Shown here piece after piece: positions 22,001-32,978 of a stretch of 64,000 nt of DNA. The stretch covers positions 1,208,607-1,272,606 of the forward strand of contig JAAOMT010000128.1 in NCBI GenBank assembly GCA_016748015.1. Reading direction: 5' to 3'. The notes beneath the pieces were generated by a model that was not told where the DNA came from, searched no databases, and saw nothing but the letters and a program-made list of their open reading frames with translations. Origin of the DNA: Geosiphon pyriformis (lineage: Eukaryota; Glomeromycota; Glomeromycetes; Archaeosporales; Geosiphonaceae). Each line of letters opens with the position of its first letter. Position 1 is the stretch's first letter. The position numbers and the translations under genes were made by a program.

Positions 22001-24361
22001 ATGGATCCCTATGCATCTTCAGGTTATAGTGGCGAACAAGGGTATAACTATCAGCAATGTAGGTCCAAGTGGGCGAACCTAAACATCTTATCTGGCTAAA
22101 TTAACTTTTAGCTTGAGAAGAGTAGGCGAAAAAGCTTTTATAATGAGATCAAGATGTTTATTTCATTATGTTTGAGCGAATGCTTTTTAACGCTGGAGGG
22201 GGATTCAGTTTCTGGTAGTCGATTATGTTATTATGAAACGGCACTGTACGCACGATGCACTTCCACGGCCATACTTTTCAGGAAGCTGCTGACTGTGCAT
22301 CTTGCATCCCCCTCCTTTAAATACGTTTCTCTTGACTGATCACTTTATTATAATAAAAATGTATGCTTCCACTGTATCCAAAAATCAAACCGAAATCTAT
22401 TTAGATAACGATGCGTATAATCAAAGTGGATACGCACCCCCAACCAATTCCTCCGACTATTATTATGGAAGCGGACAAACGCCAGCGGGAGGAACGAGTA
22501 GCAATACCCCAAATGTTGGCCAAGCGACACAACAACCCCCATTACAGCCTCAACAAACTTCAGTACAACCGTTAATAACACAACAGCAACAAGTCCCACC
22601 TCCAGCGGCCGCATCTCAAGGTTATTCGCATCCACGGACTGATACATATGATGCGAGTAATTACGCAACAGCCGGCTATTATAACTATCCGTCACCAGCT
22701 CCAACTGGTAGTTATCAAGCCAATTCCATACCACCGGCAGCTGGTGCTATAAACTCCAATCCACCTCCTTTTCATACAGGTGGTGGATATGGTAGTGCGC
22801 CAACACCGCAAAATAAACCTTCATATGATCGTGTGGGTGAATATGGGGAAAGTTCTGGAAATAGTAGTTATGGTGGTGGTAAAAATCCATATGGTGAAAG
22901 TTATGGAGGTGTTAGCGGTAGTGGTGGTGGTGGTGGCGGTGGTGGTGGCGGTAGTGGTGGTAGCGGTGGTAGCAGCGGTAGTGCCTATAAACCTCGAGAA
23001 GCTGTTAGAGATACCGGGTTTCCGCTACCTCCAAAAGAAAGCTCATATGAAAGCTATGCTGCCAGAGGAAGTGAAGAAGGTGGATACAAAGGTGAGTTAA
23101 TTCCATCTATCCTAAACATTTTTGTTTCATATGATGATCCCTGCAAGTTACAATTCTTTTATTATTTATTATACAGATTTCAATGAAGATTCTGTAGTTC
23201 ACACAAGTACAGATACGATATATATATCAAATTTAAGCAAAGATGTAACTGAAGAAAAATTAGCAAACTTCTTTGGAGGACTTGGAAGGATCAAAATAGA
23301 TAAAAGAACTCAGAAGCCCAAAAGTGAGAAAATTCCCCAATTTCCATTCTTGTCGATTAATCGTTTTTCGTTTAAAAGATTTTCTTCTTAATTTTTGGTC
23401 TATAGTATGGATATATTACGATAAGGTGTCAGGAATTCCTAAGGGAGATGGTGAGATGGAACAGGGCTTAACATTCTTAATCTGGACCAATAAGTTTTCT
23501 ATTAACTCTCTGAATCTTTCAAAAAAGCAACTTTAACATATGAAGATCCTGATGCTACTTCAGCTGCGATAGAATGGTTTCATAATAAGGAATTTTTGGG
23601 TCAGGTAAGATAAATTTTTTTTTAGCTGTATATGTCATTATGAGTTTGAATCACTATTTTGAAGATTAATCTCCCCGATAATAAAATATAACTAGTTGAT
23701 TAAAGTAGAAATGTCTGTGCGTAAATTGGGACCAGCAGGTTTTAGTAATCGGGGCTCAGGAGGCCGTTCTCGACCAAGAGGACGTGGATTTGGTGGAGGA
23801 AGAGGTTCTGATCGTGGAGCACCTGGTGGAAGTGGAGCTGCTGTTGGTGGTGGTAGTGGTGGTAGTGGTAGTGGTGGTGGTGGTAGAGGAGGCCCTCCAC
23901 CACGAGAAGGAGATTGGATGTGTGATTCGTAAGTCACTCACATTCACCCATTCTATCGAGAATATTTTCATATACTAAAAAGATTTTTCCTAAATTTGGT
24001 TACGTCCACAAAAACAAAAAGGTGTAACGCCAATAATTTTGCCAGGAGGACTGAGTGTTACAAATGTCATGCTCCGCGTACCGATGGGCCGACTGAAGAT
24101 GGTGGCTTTGGAGGAGGCCGTTATAGCAGTGGTGGTGGTGGTGGTAGTGGTACATCATCACGAGGTGGGTATAGGGGTCGCCGAGGTGGTGGCCCTTCTT
24201 ATGGCAGTGGTAATGGCCGCTTTGATGACGACAGAGGATATGCAAGCGGAGGTGGTTACCGTAACAATGACAGTAGCTATGGTGGTGGCTATGATCAAGG
24301 TTATGGAAGACAAAACAAACAAGATGATCGACGGGACAACTCCCGCTTCCGCCCGTACTAA
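22001..24361 (+). CDS. FET-family (FUS/TAF15/EWS-like) RNA-binding protein
   Basis: Nuclear RNA-binding protein with the full FET architecture. Seven exons: 22001-22058, 22405-23091, 23177-23323, 23406-23450, 23528-23604, 23696-23928 and 24022-24361, giving 528 residues. The order is an N-terminal low-complexity Tyr/Gln/Ser/Gly/Pro region (GYSGEQGYNYQQ onward), a Gly-rich stretch, one RRM (TIYISNLSKDVTEEKLANFF ... IWIYYDKVSGIPKGDG ... AIEWFHNKEF), RGG repeats, a RanBP2-type zinc finger (WMCDSCNANNFARRTECYKC, all four cysteines at the right spacing) and C-terminal RGG/GYG repeats ending in RFRPY. Basic Arg-Pro-Tyr C-termini resemble the PY-type nuclear signal. Intron 1 (346 nt) is long for this locus and contains an in-frame ATG at 22359 that could serve an alternative first exon. 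Confidence 0.92.
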
Positions 24362-25786
24362 TCTTCCTTATTGAAAGTTCATCCAGAAAAGCGAGGAATT
24401 TTTTATTAACCTCGTGATATTTTTATCGTTCGTGCTTCATAATATTTTTACTGGACCATTACCACCACCACCATGGCTACTCGATTTTGTTCTTGTTTTA
24501 ATGAGTTCGTTATTACTACCGCGGGTTTTTACGGATATCGTCATGGTTAAACTCCAAGACGGAATATTGAGGTTTTTAAGGTTTACGAGAAAAGCGAAAA
24601 AACCAACAGATCACCAAGAGATAAGAGAGGCATAAGGGGTAGCAGCGTAAAAAGTGCCCCTTGCTATATACCTTGGGTATATCAAGGAAATATGTATTAT
24701 AAAAACGGGTAGGTATTTTCAGAATTTCTTGCAACCCAGGAATATGAATTATGCAGGGATCTCAACTGGTGCACAGCAAAGAGAGAAAAACAAGTGAGGT
24801 AGGTAAACTCGTAAAGAAGTTCACCAACACCATATTATATTTGTAAGAAAGCGTTGGGTCAGTCGTTCGATGCGTCATTAGACATGCTTCTATATGGCTT
24901 GCGAACTCTTATTTGAAACCAACAATAACGTATCAGATATTGTATTTGGCATTTGAAGGAAGCCTTTATGTACATGCCGAACAAAACTCCGAAATCCCCA
25001 AAATTGAATAAAAATATATTTCAAAAATGAAGAATTAATAGCGTAACATCGCATATATTTTATAAAGTTAGTGTATAAGTGGTAACCAGTAATAGTTAGA
25101 AAATAAGCCCAAAATACTAAAAGGAAATCGCTTAAACCTAAACCACAACCCCTTGTACCCTCCAATAGATAGTTTCGCCATGCCTTATGACGAAAATAAG
25201 ATATATTTGAACCTTTATCTCTCCCTTCGTTGTTTGGCGCTTATTGAAAGAATCAAAAAGTACTCAATCTCTATGTATTGAAGGGATGAAAGGTAGAAAT
25301 TTGATAATAATGAGAAAGTTTAAGTTTCGGGTTGAAGAATTTAGAGAGATGGAAGAAACGTGATAGGGACAAGAACAGATTGTGTGAAAGTTATATGAAT
25401 TACGCTTGAGCTTTAAAAATCTGCTTGGAAGGAATTAATATATGGTGACATGGCACTAAAACATATCGGGAAATAAAACGACATAAGAAATACTATTCGT
25501 TCAATTCGCAAAGCTCCACGAAAAGCGGTCTTAAAGGATAGAATTTTTGATAAAAGTTCGTCTTTGTCGTGGAAGAGCTGCTTAATTCATAATATAGTTG
25601 ACAAAACTGCAAAAGAGGTGTATCCATGAGCATTTTCGCCCGCATATGATGGAGGACGAGGAGCACGAATCAACGAGCGGTAAGGCACCTAAATGAAGGC
25701 CAGCAAATGGAAAGTGATCCTTGAGCCTCGTCCACGAACAATAAAAAATTTTCTTTTTGTTTATATTAATTCGAATACCTGATATT
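24362..25786. other. Intergenic between convergent genes
   Basis: About 1.4 kb of unremarkable DNA between the 3' ends of the FET and Rrm4-like genes. Short ORFs at 24414-24635 (+) and 24890-25165 (-) have no recognisable motif or splice partner. No RNA gene or repeat was recognised. Confidence 0.5.
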
Positions 25787-28626
25787 TCATTTTGAGGTGT
25801 TTGCAGAAGAAATTCTATCAGCAGCAGCTTCTACTTTTTTCTTAAACTCCTCTACGTCATTCATTGAATGGGCCAACGGGCGAAGTTCATTAGTATCGAG
25901 AAGAACAATTGTAAGTTTGGTTGCCTGAGCCCCCTTCATTCCAAGGCTCTACATGAAATATATTAATAACCAAAATTTAGCCCCAAAGATATCATATAAT
26001 ATTTTTGATGACAAATAATAGTTAGTATAGATGAATATTTTTCAGTTTACAGAAATCTAGGGTTTACCAAGATATATAACAGAGGAATAACCAAAAGAAA
26101 TTATAGGGAAATTAAAAAATTACCTTGAGAGTCGCTTTAACCTTTGGGAAAAGTAAATTCCCCAATTTTTGTTTCTTTTCAAGATCCGGTTTCTGTTTGA
26201 TTGAATCTAAGAACCGTTCAATAATATCATAATCTGAATCGTGAGCACCATTGCTTTGGGTTGGCTCAGTAGGGATCCTTGTAATGGTGTAAGGTTCAGC
26301 TGGTGGGGTAAGAGGAGTAGGAATGGGGGCGGGGGTTACGGCTTCAGAAGTACTAGGTTTTTGGGGAATAGGAGTGGGAGATATATCATCATCTGCACTG
26401 GTACACTCCAAAGCTGCGGCGGCTTCCTGTATCTTCCTGTTAAGAACCTCGGGATTGAAGTAGCAGAGCGAGCGTTCTTTTTTGCTTAAAGTCATAATCA
26501 TTTCAAGTATTTCTTCACTATTATGTGGCGCAACTTTTTGTATAACTTTAAAGAACTTTTCCCGCTCTGTGAGTGGGGGGTGATTTTGTGGAGGGTAATT
26601 TTGTGGAACGAATGAAGGGGCGCTGACATTAGCAATGCTAGGCTGAACAGGGTCATCAGCGGTACGAAGCTTTTGCCTAGCTTCGTAGATCTAAACCCAG
26701 TTTGAATAAGAAAATAGAGATAAATAACAAGGCTTAACAGAAATTTAGCTTAGATAAGGCAATCGGAATATTCAGAATTTTGTAACCTTTTGTTGTAGAA
26801 CAGACGCATCTTTTAGCATATAACACACATCAGCTACTTTCATGTTCACCAGCTGCTCTATGATAGGATTGACTTCATCATTAGGAACACTTGGTATTTG
26901 TCTGAACCGCTTTTGTAATTCCGACATCAAGATCTCTTTACGCGCCTTAGGTGCAAGGCCCTCAAGAACGCTTGGATCGTATTCGTTTACCGCATTGATC
27001 GGAAGTTGATCAGAATTTCGACGAGAAGGCGCCCGAGATTCAGATGGAGAGATGGTGCCGCCAAAATTATTAGGAACTTTTGCTTCACGCATTTTCTTGG
27101 GTTCATGAAGTCTAACGACGATTTGTTTTGACCCAAGCATTTTGTTATTCATCGAGGTCTTTGCACGATCAGCCTCTTCAGAAGTGGTATAGCTCACGAA
27201 TCCAAACATCTTGGAATTACCAGTCTCTTGATCTCTCATGACACGTGCACTGATTATGCGCCCGAATTTACGGAATTGTTGGAAGAGATCACTGCTGGAT
27301 ATATTTGCATCTAGATTTTTTATAAAAAGATTGCATGGATCTACTAAAGGGCCTTCTGGACCAGGTGATTGTGGTGTATTGTAAGTATTTGCAGGGAATT
27401 GCGGCTTGAAAGAATTTTAAAATGTTATGTGGGAATTTGAAAAAATTCAAAATCGAAATGCCTATATAAATTTGTCTCCTTACGCTAGTGTTTCCGTTCG
27501 AAACCTGGACAGGTGTACGACTGTTTGTAGATTTTTGTGTACGAGGTACGAATTGGGTAACAGAACTTGATCGAGGTAAAAAAATAAGCGTCAGAATCTT
27601 AATTAGGCACTAATTAGATTCATTATTGTGAATCCTGTTTTATACAATTATTCAAAAACCCTAATGGAAGTTAACAAATAAAAGTATAACTTACATAGTC
27701 TTGCCATCTAGTTCAGAGCAATTCTAAATCAAGCAGAAATTAGGTGAACAAGGTTATTCTCGTGTTTACGATAACAAGAGAATTGATAATTTTATACAAA
27801 GTGGAGATAAATCAACTTTAAATCTTAATTACCAAACCCTGCATTGCTTTTTCACCCTGGGCCATGCTATAAAATTGCACGAGACCTTGGTTCTTAAGTT
27901 GACCAGTAGCCTGGTCAACAAAAACTTTCACCAAATACAAGGGTCCATATGGTCGAAAGAGGTGGAATAATCGAACGTTATTGCAGCCTTGAGGAAGCTG
28001 CTTGACATGCAATGTAAAAGGTTCTGCTATTGGTTCACTTAAATGTGCGGGTTTGATATTCAAATATAATTGTGATTTGTAGGCTTCCAAAGGAGTTTTA
28101 TTATGAACGGCCAAAGCTATTTCGGCTTGAAAATTGAATCGAAGTAGATCAAATTAATTTTGAATTTAATGGTGATATGATTGATCCGAAAGTATTATAT
28201 AGTCAATAGGTGGCAAATTAAGGGCGATATTACGAAGAGATTACAATATATACCAGATTCTAAGGAGCCGAAACGGACGATGCCAGTAGTATTGCTGCCG
28301 CCAAGTGGTTGACGGTTGATTTCGACTCTATGAAACAAACAAAAAAATCAAGGGTGTATTTCTGCTCTAAATAACCGAGCTTTAATGAAGACTTTTGGAA
28401 AAAGCAGCCAAATAACTTACTTCAGTGGCTTCACATCAGTGAAAAAATTTGACACCTCGTCCTCAGTCATACTTTGGGGCAGTGGTCTTATATATAATTT
28501 GGGCTCGTCCAAAAGCGAGTCAAGGTTGGGGCCGTGTGTTTGCATCTTAGGTGTCGTAAAAGTGGGCTGGTGCTTATTAGAATAGTGGACTGAATCTTTA
28601 ATCAATAAGATATTATTGGTCGTCAT
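25787..28626 (-). CDS. RRM4: Rrm4-like mRNA-transport protein: 3 RRM + 3 MLLE
   Basis: Predicted RNA-binding adaptor related to Ustilago Rrm4, which carries mRNAs on moving endosomes. Eight exons: 28626-28421, 28327-28254, 28125-27833, 27723-27695, 27565-27484, 27404-26787, 26690-26124 and 25948-25787, giving 676 residues. RRM1 (KLYIRPLPQSMTEDEVSNFF) and RRM2 (FTLHVKQLPQGCNNVRLFHLF) are adjacent. RRM3 follows a Pro/Gln/Ser linker (NLFIKNLDANISSSDLFQQF; RNP1-like MFGFVSYT). The C-terminal half has two divergent MLLE-like modules (RKEILMSELQKRFRQI... ; LTEREKFFKVIQKVAPHNSE...) and a third closer to consensus at the very end (KLTIVLLDTNELRPL). Order and number match Rrm4. A poly(A)-binding protein would have four RRMs and one MLLE. 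The functional transfer from Ustilago is inference. Confidence 0.87.
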
Positions 28627-30979
28627 TTCCCGAAGTGAGACTATAGAACTCTATTTAAAAAAGGGATTTATGGAAAGGATAACAAGAAACATACAGCCTA
28701 GACAGCTTAGAAAATGGCTGTAAGTGTTTTTTTTTGCATATAGCGAAGCAGAGGTATGGTTACCGTTGCGAAGGTTTGTGGGTCATAAGAAATACTTGAT
28801 AGAAATTCATTGCCAAATCATATGCACTATGTAAGAAAGTTTGTGATACGTGACAAGAATTTAGGTTTGGGAGATTTTTTGGCCAATAAAACCTTTTATT
28901 CAGTAATAGAATCCGAGAATGGATTGATCAATGATTTTTTTTATTGCCCCTTTGCAATCTGCAGCAGATCACTAACCCTTTCGTAAAAAACAGATTCAAA
29001 GATGGTTTTGAGAATCAAAATGAGCATGCTGAATTCCTCATTTTGACCTAACCATCTTTCAATTCTCCATTATTTATTCATGAAATAACCGAAAAAGGTT
29101 TCTTATTATCAATTTTGTAAAAAGAATTATGTTTTGACAAATGACAATAAAGATTTCTTAAAAAATAGTCAATAATAAGAAGTTGAAAAAAATTGACAAT
29201 AATAAATAATTATACATTAATAAAATATAATATTCAAAAATCATTTATTTAAATTTTGTTAATTATTATTATTATTATTATTATTTTTATTTTTTTTTAC
29301 TTTTATTATTACTATTATTATTATTATTTTATTTTATTATATTCTATTTATTTTGTTTTATTTTATTATATTTATTTTATTTTATTTTATTTTATTAAAC
29401 AATAAAATATGGTTTAACTATTACTATTCAAAAAAAATATTATTATTAATTAGCTAATAAAGTATTAATATAAAAAAATACACAATAACATAAAATAACC
29501 AGTAATAATAAGTAATAATTAGCAATAATTAATATTAATTAATAATTGTTAATAATAATAATAACTAATAATTAACAATAGTAAATTATTTAATATAAAA
29601 ACAAATAATATTAATTAGAAAAAATATTTAAAAATTAAAAATTAAAAACTATTTTTATTTTTAATTAAAATTTATTTTTATTTTTTTATTTTAAGATTTA
29701 TTTTTTATCAAAATTGAGTAAATATGAAAAGTGAAAAAGGAACACATAAATTTAAAACATTAATATTGTAATTTTTTAATATAATTTTTTATTTAATAAT
29801 AAATTTTAAAAACATAAATTAATTAATATTTTAAATTAATAATTATTAATAAAATATTAATTTTTTATTTTTTTATTTTTTGCTTCTATTATTTAATAAA
29901 GTAATACAATTAAAAAAATTAAAAATTAACTTTAATAGAATTCATAAATTTTATTAAACTATTTAAATAACCAAAATAAAAAAACTAAATTAAATATAAA
30001 ATTAAGTTTAATTATTGATTTTTTAGACTTTAATTAACAAAGTATAAACAAAAACCAAAATAACTTTAATGGTTAAATTTTTTAATATAATAAAAATTTT
30101 TAACCAACTGTTTAAACACTGTTTTTTAAATTTGTAAGTTATAAGTTAAATACTCATAAATCTATTATAGTATTTAATCAAATTAAGAGTCAGTCTTATA
30201 AATAATTTTTTAGCAAGTATTGTAAAAAAATTTTGAATAATAAAATTTCTTTGGCCAATAATTTGCTTAGTGCTTTTTATAGTGCTGGCTATTTTTTAAT
30301 ATCCAAAATATTAAAAAAATTTTATTATTTTAACATGATTTATTTTTTGAAATACTTTAATATTGTATTTAAAAACAAATTATTAAATAAGCATAAACAA
30401 ATAATGATGAATTAAAAAACTTTTTATTATTAAAATTGAGTTTTAAAAGTCTGATACTATTGTGATTTAAAAAAATTTTGGTTTATATAAATAATTTCTC
30501 AATTAAAACTAATAAGATTGCTTTTAGCTTTAATTGCTTAAATTTTTTTTACTTAAAAAAATTTGCAAATATTTAAAATTATTTACACAAGTTGTAAACA
30601 GAAGTAATAAATGTTTATACTAATAGTTTATTAAAAGCTTTAAATATAATAAAGATAACTAATAGAACAGTAACTTATTTTTCTGAAATTAAAATAAGTA
30701 TAAATGTTAAAATACATAAGTTGTTGTTTTTGATTATGATAAAATTACAAATAATTATTTGGTATTAGAATATGTTTTCTTTTTTTGCTTAGTAGTTTTA
30801 CATATAAACTATTAAATTATTATTAATATATATATTTTAGAGCTTAAATTCAAATTGTTTGATTTTTAAAACAAATATTAAATAAAATATTATCATATAG
30901 TTAATTTAATTAAGTTAAAAAATATTTTTATAAAGTAAGTTAAGATTAAAAATTATTTAAAAATTGTTAACAATAACTA
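28627..30979. other. 5' flank of Rrm4-like gene, then A+T-rich block
   Basis: About 300 bp of mixed sequence holds the Rrm4-like promoter. From about 29100 to the LINE at 30987 the DNA is almost pure A+T, with (TTA)n and (TTTTA)n simple repeats at 29260-29400. A short ORF at 30233-30415 has a weak, unproven resemblance to the RNase H-downstream part of the LINEs. No gene is supported. Confidence 0.6.
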
Positions 30980-30986
30980 AGTAAAT
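30980..30986. repeat. Target-site duplication, left copy (LINE copy 1)
   Basis: AGTAAAT occurs immediately before the 5' end of LINE copy 1 and again right after its poly(A) at 37791-37797. The first A of the right copy could belong to the poly(A) tail. Confidence 0.75.
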
Positions 30987-31103
30987 AAAACTTCTTTCTT
31001 TTGTACATCCCAAATTCCCCAAAAAGCACAATTTTGAAAGAAGTTTTTTTGTTTTTTCTATCTGTTTTATTTCACTATTTCTTTTACACACAATTCATTT
31101 GTT

Positions 31104-32978
31104 GTGGATATGAAGGCTGTCTCTAGTGGCAGTTTGTCAAGTTTAAAGGCTCCTTTGGGTGTTTTTTCTGGTCCTGCTAGTGGTTCTTTTTCACAAAAGA
31201 AAAGAGTTTCTCTTTGCAATGTCAAGCATTCTGGTGTTAAAGGTAGTGTTTCTTTGACCAAACCTTATTCTGATGGAGACATATACTCTGATATGGAAAG
31301 TGATTCTAGTAGTAGTATTGTTGATAAAGTTCTGGTCAATAGTAGTAATAAGTCTTTTCTTGGTTTGGTGGCTACAACTCCTAAAGCAAAGAGAGTTAAA
31401 AATAATTTGGCCTGTGGTGCCCCTCTTGGTTTTCTGGATTATGACATGGATGATGATGATAATGGTTTCCTCTCTCCCCCTCTTGGTATTTTCTTGGAAA
31501 GAAAGTGGTTAGATCCCAAAATAATCAGAACTCAGGTGGAAGTTGCTGTGAAAAAATCTTTTGCTCTGGACATTAATCTCTCAGCTGTGGAAGGCAAATC
31601 GGTTATGGCCAAAACTCAAGTCATCAGAAAATTGTTTTCGAAAATCAATAGTTTTGGGGGGGGCCACTACCCTCTCAAAATTTGAAGAGATCATCCGATC
31701 GACGTTTACATCTGAGGAGAGCATGAGGAAAGCTGTGTTATTGGCTGAAAAAAAAGGGATTGTCGTAAACAATGATGTGAGAAAACAAGGGCTTTATTCA
31801 GATCAGGCTGTGGTGATCAAAGAAATTCCCATGAATATGCCAAAAAAAATGATTATTGCTGCAGTTTCTGAGTTTGGGCAAATTAAGTCAATCAAAATTC
31901 AGTTGGTTGGTATGTGGCAGAAAGCTGTGGTAGAATTTGCCGATTCAGATCAGACTGTGCAATTGGCTTCAAGATGGTTGTTCCTGATTGAGAAAGATTC
32001 GGTTCGTGTGGCCATGGCTGTGGAAGATCGCAATATATGGACTTCCAGAGATCAGTTTAGAGTGCTGTTGTTTACTTTGCCAGTAGAAACAACTGCACAT
32101 GATCTTGGCAATCTTTTAGAAAAGACTGGTGGAAAAACTTGCATCATCAATTGTTCATTGGAAACTGACAATAGATTTCATTGTGCTGTGGTTGGTTTTG
32201 AATCTAATGAAGAGTTGGATTCTGCTTTTCTTACTGAGCCTATTTTTGGTGGGATGCATCTCTTATGGACTAGGTTGAATTTGGTTTGGTGTGGGAAGTG
32301 TGAGCATATTGACTATTCTATTCTGAAGTGTGATGCATTGGTTGAGTCATCTTCTGGCCTCCCAAATATGTTTAAAAAGTCTGCTTCTGGTTTTGATTGT
32401 CTCTAGTTAGCCATATTGTATACAAAAAAAATGTTCCTATCTCTCACTCTGTTGCATTTGGCGGAAAATCATGGGCCCAGGTGGTGTCTCTTGTCTTCCC
32501 TTCTGGTGGCTCTTCTTCTGGTTTTGGTTCACTTTCTAGTGGTAAGCCTATCTCTTTTGGTTCTTCTGGCCCTCAGGTCGATGGTTTGGGTGATTATTTG
32601 GCAGTTCTAGAGCGTTCTTTGGAAATTCTTTCAGATCAGATGTCTGTTATTCTTAAGAAATTGAGTTTTGTTGATCTGGTGCCTTTGGCATCCACTTCTT
32701 GTGTTCTTCCTGTGACTGGTTTGGTACCTTCGGCTCCAGTTGCAGGTTCAAATATGGCTTTGGATGATGTGTTGGCTCCATCTGCCCCCTCTCTGTCTAG
32801 TTATAATGAATCTGCTGCTGGTCTTAGTTCAAGTGGTTCTAGAGTGCTTACCTCCAAGATGGGCGGTTTGGAATCCAAATTGTCTGCTCTGGAGGCTTCA
32901 TTCGGTTCGATCCTGGCGAGGCTAGATCTCTTGTGTTCTGGTTCGGGCTCGTCCTTCTTCCTTCATTCCAATGAGTGA
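31104..32978 (+). pseudogene. LINE ORF1 (gag-like nucleic-acid-binding protein), broken
   Basis: Reads as 31104-31685, then 31561-32406 in the next frame, then 32397-32978. The first break is at a run of eight Gs (31656-31663), where the sister copy has seven. The second is near 32400. The middle part has an RRM-like fold region (VVIKEIPMNMPKKMIIAAVS ... IKSIKIQLVG) and a zinc knuckle, CGKCEHIDYSILKC, in which the His of the sister's CX2CX4HX4C is Tyr. The C-terminus is Ser-rich with a predicted coiled coil (GGLESKLSALEASFGSI). Its stop overlaps the ORF2 start (ATGAGTGA, 32971-32978). Confidence 0.85.

Noticed and set aside
22348-22734. 128-aa ORF antisense to the FET gene
   Set aside because: A shadow of the Gln/Pro/Tyr-rich coding strand; no homology-like features.
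30233-30415. 60-aa ORF possibly from a LINE relic
   Set aside because: Resemblance to NKHANMLADTAF-type LINE sequence is too weak in this composition to annotate as a feature.
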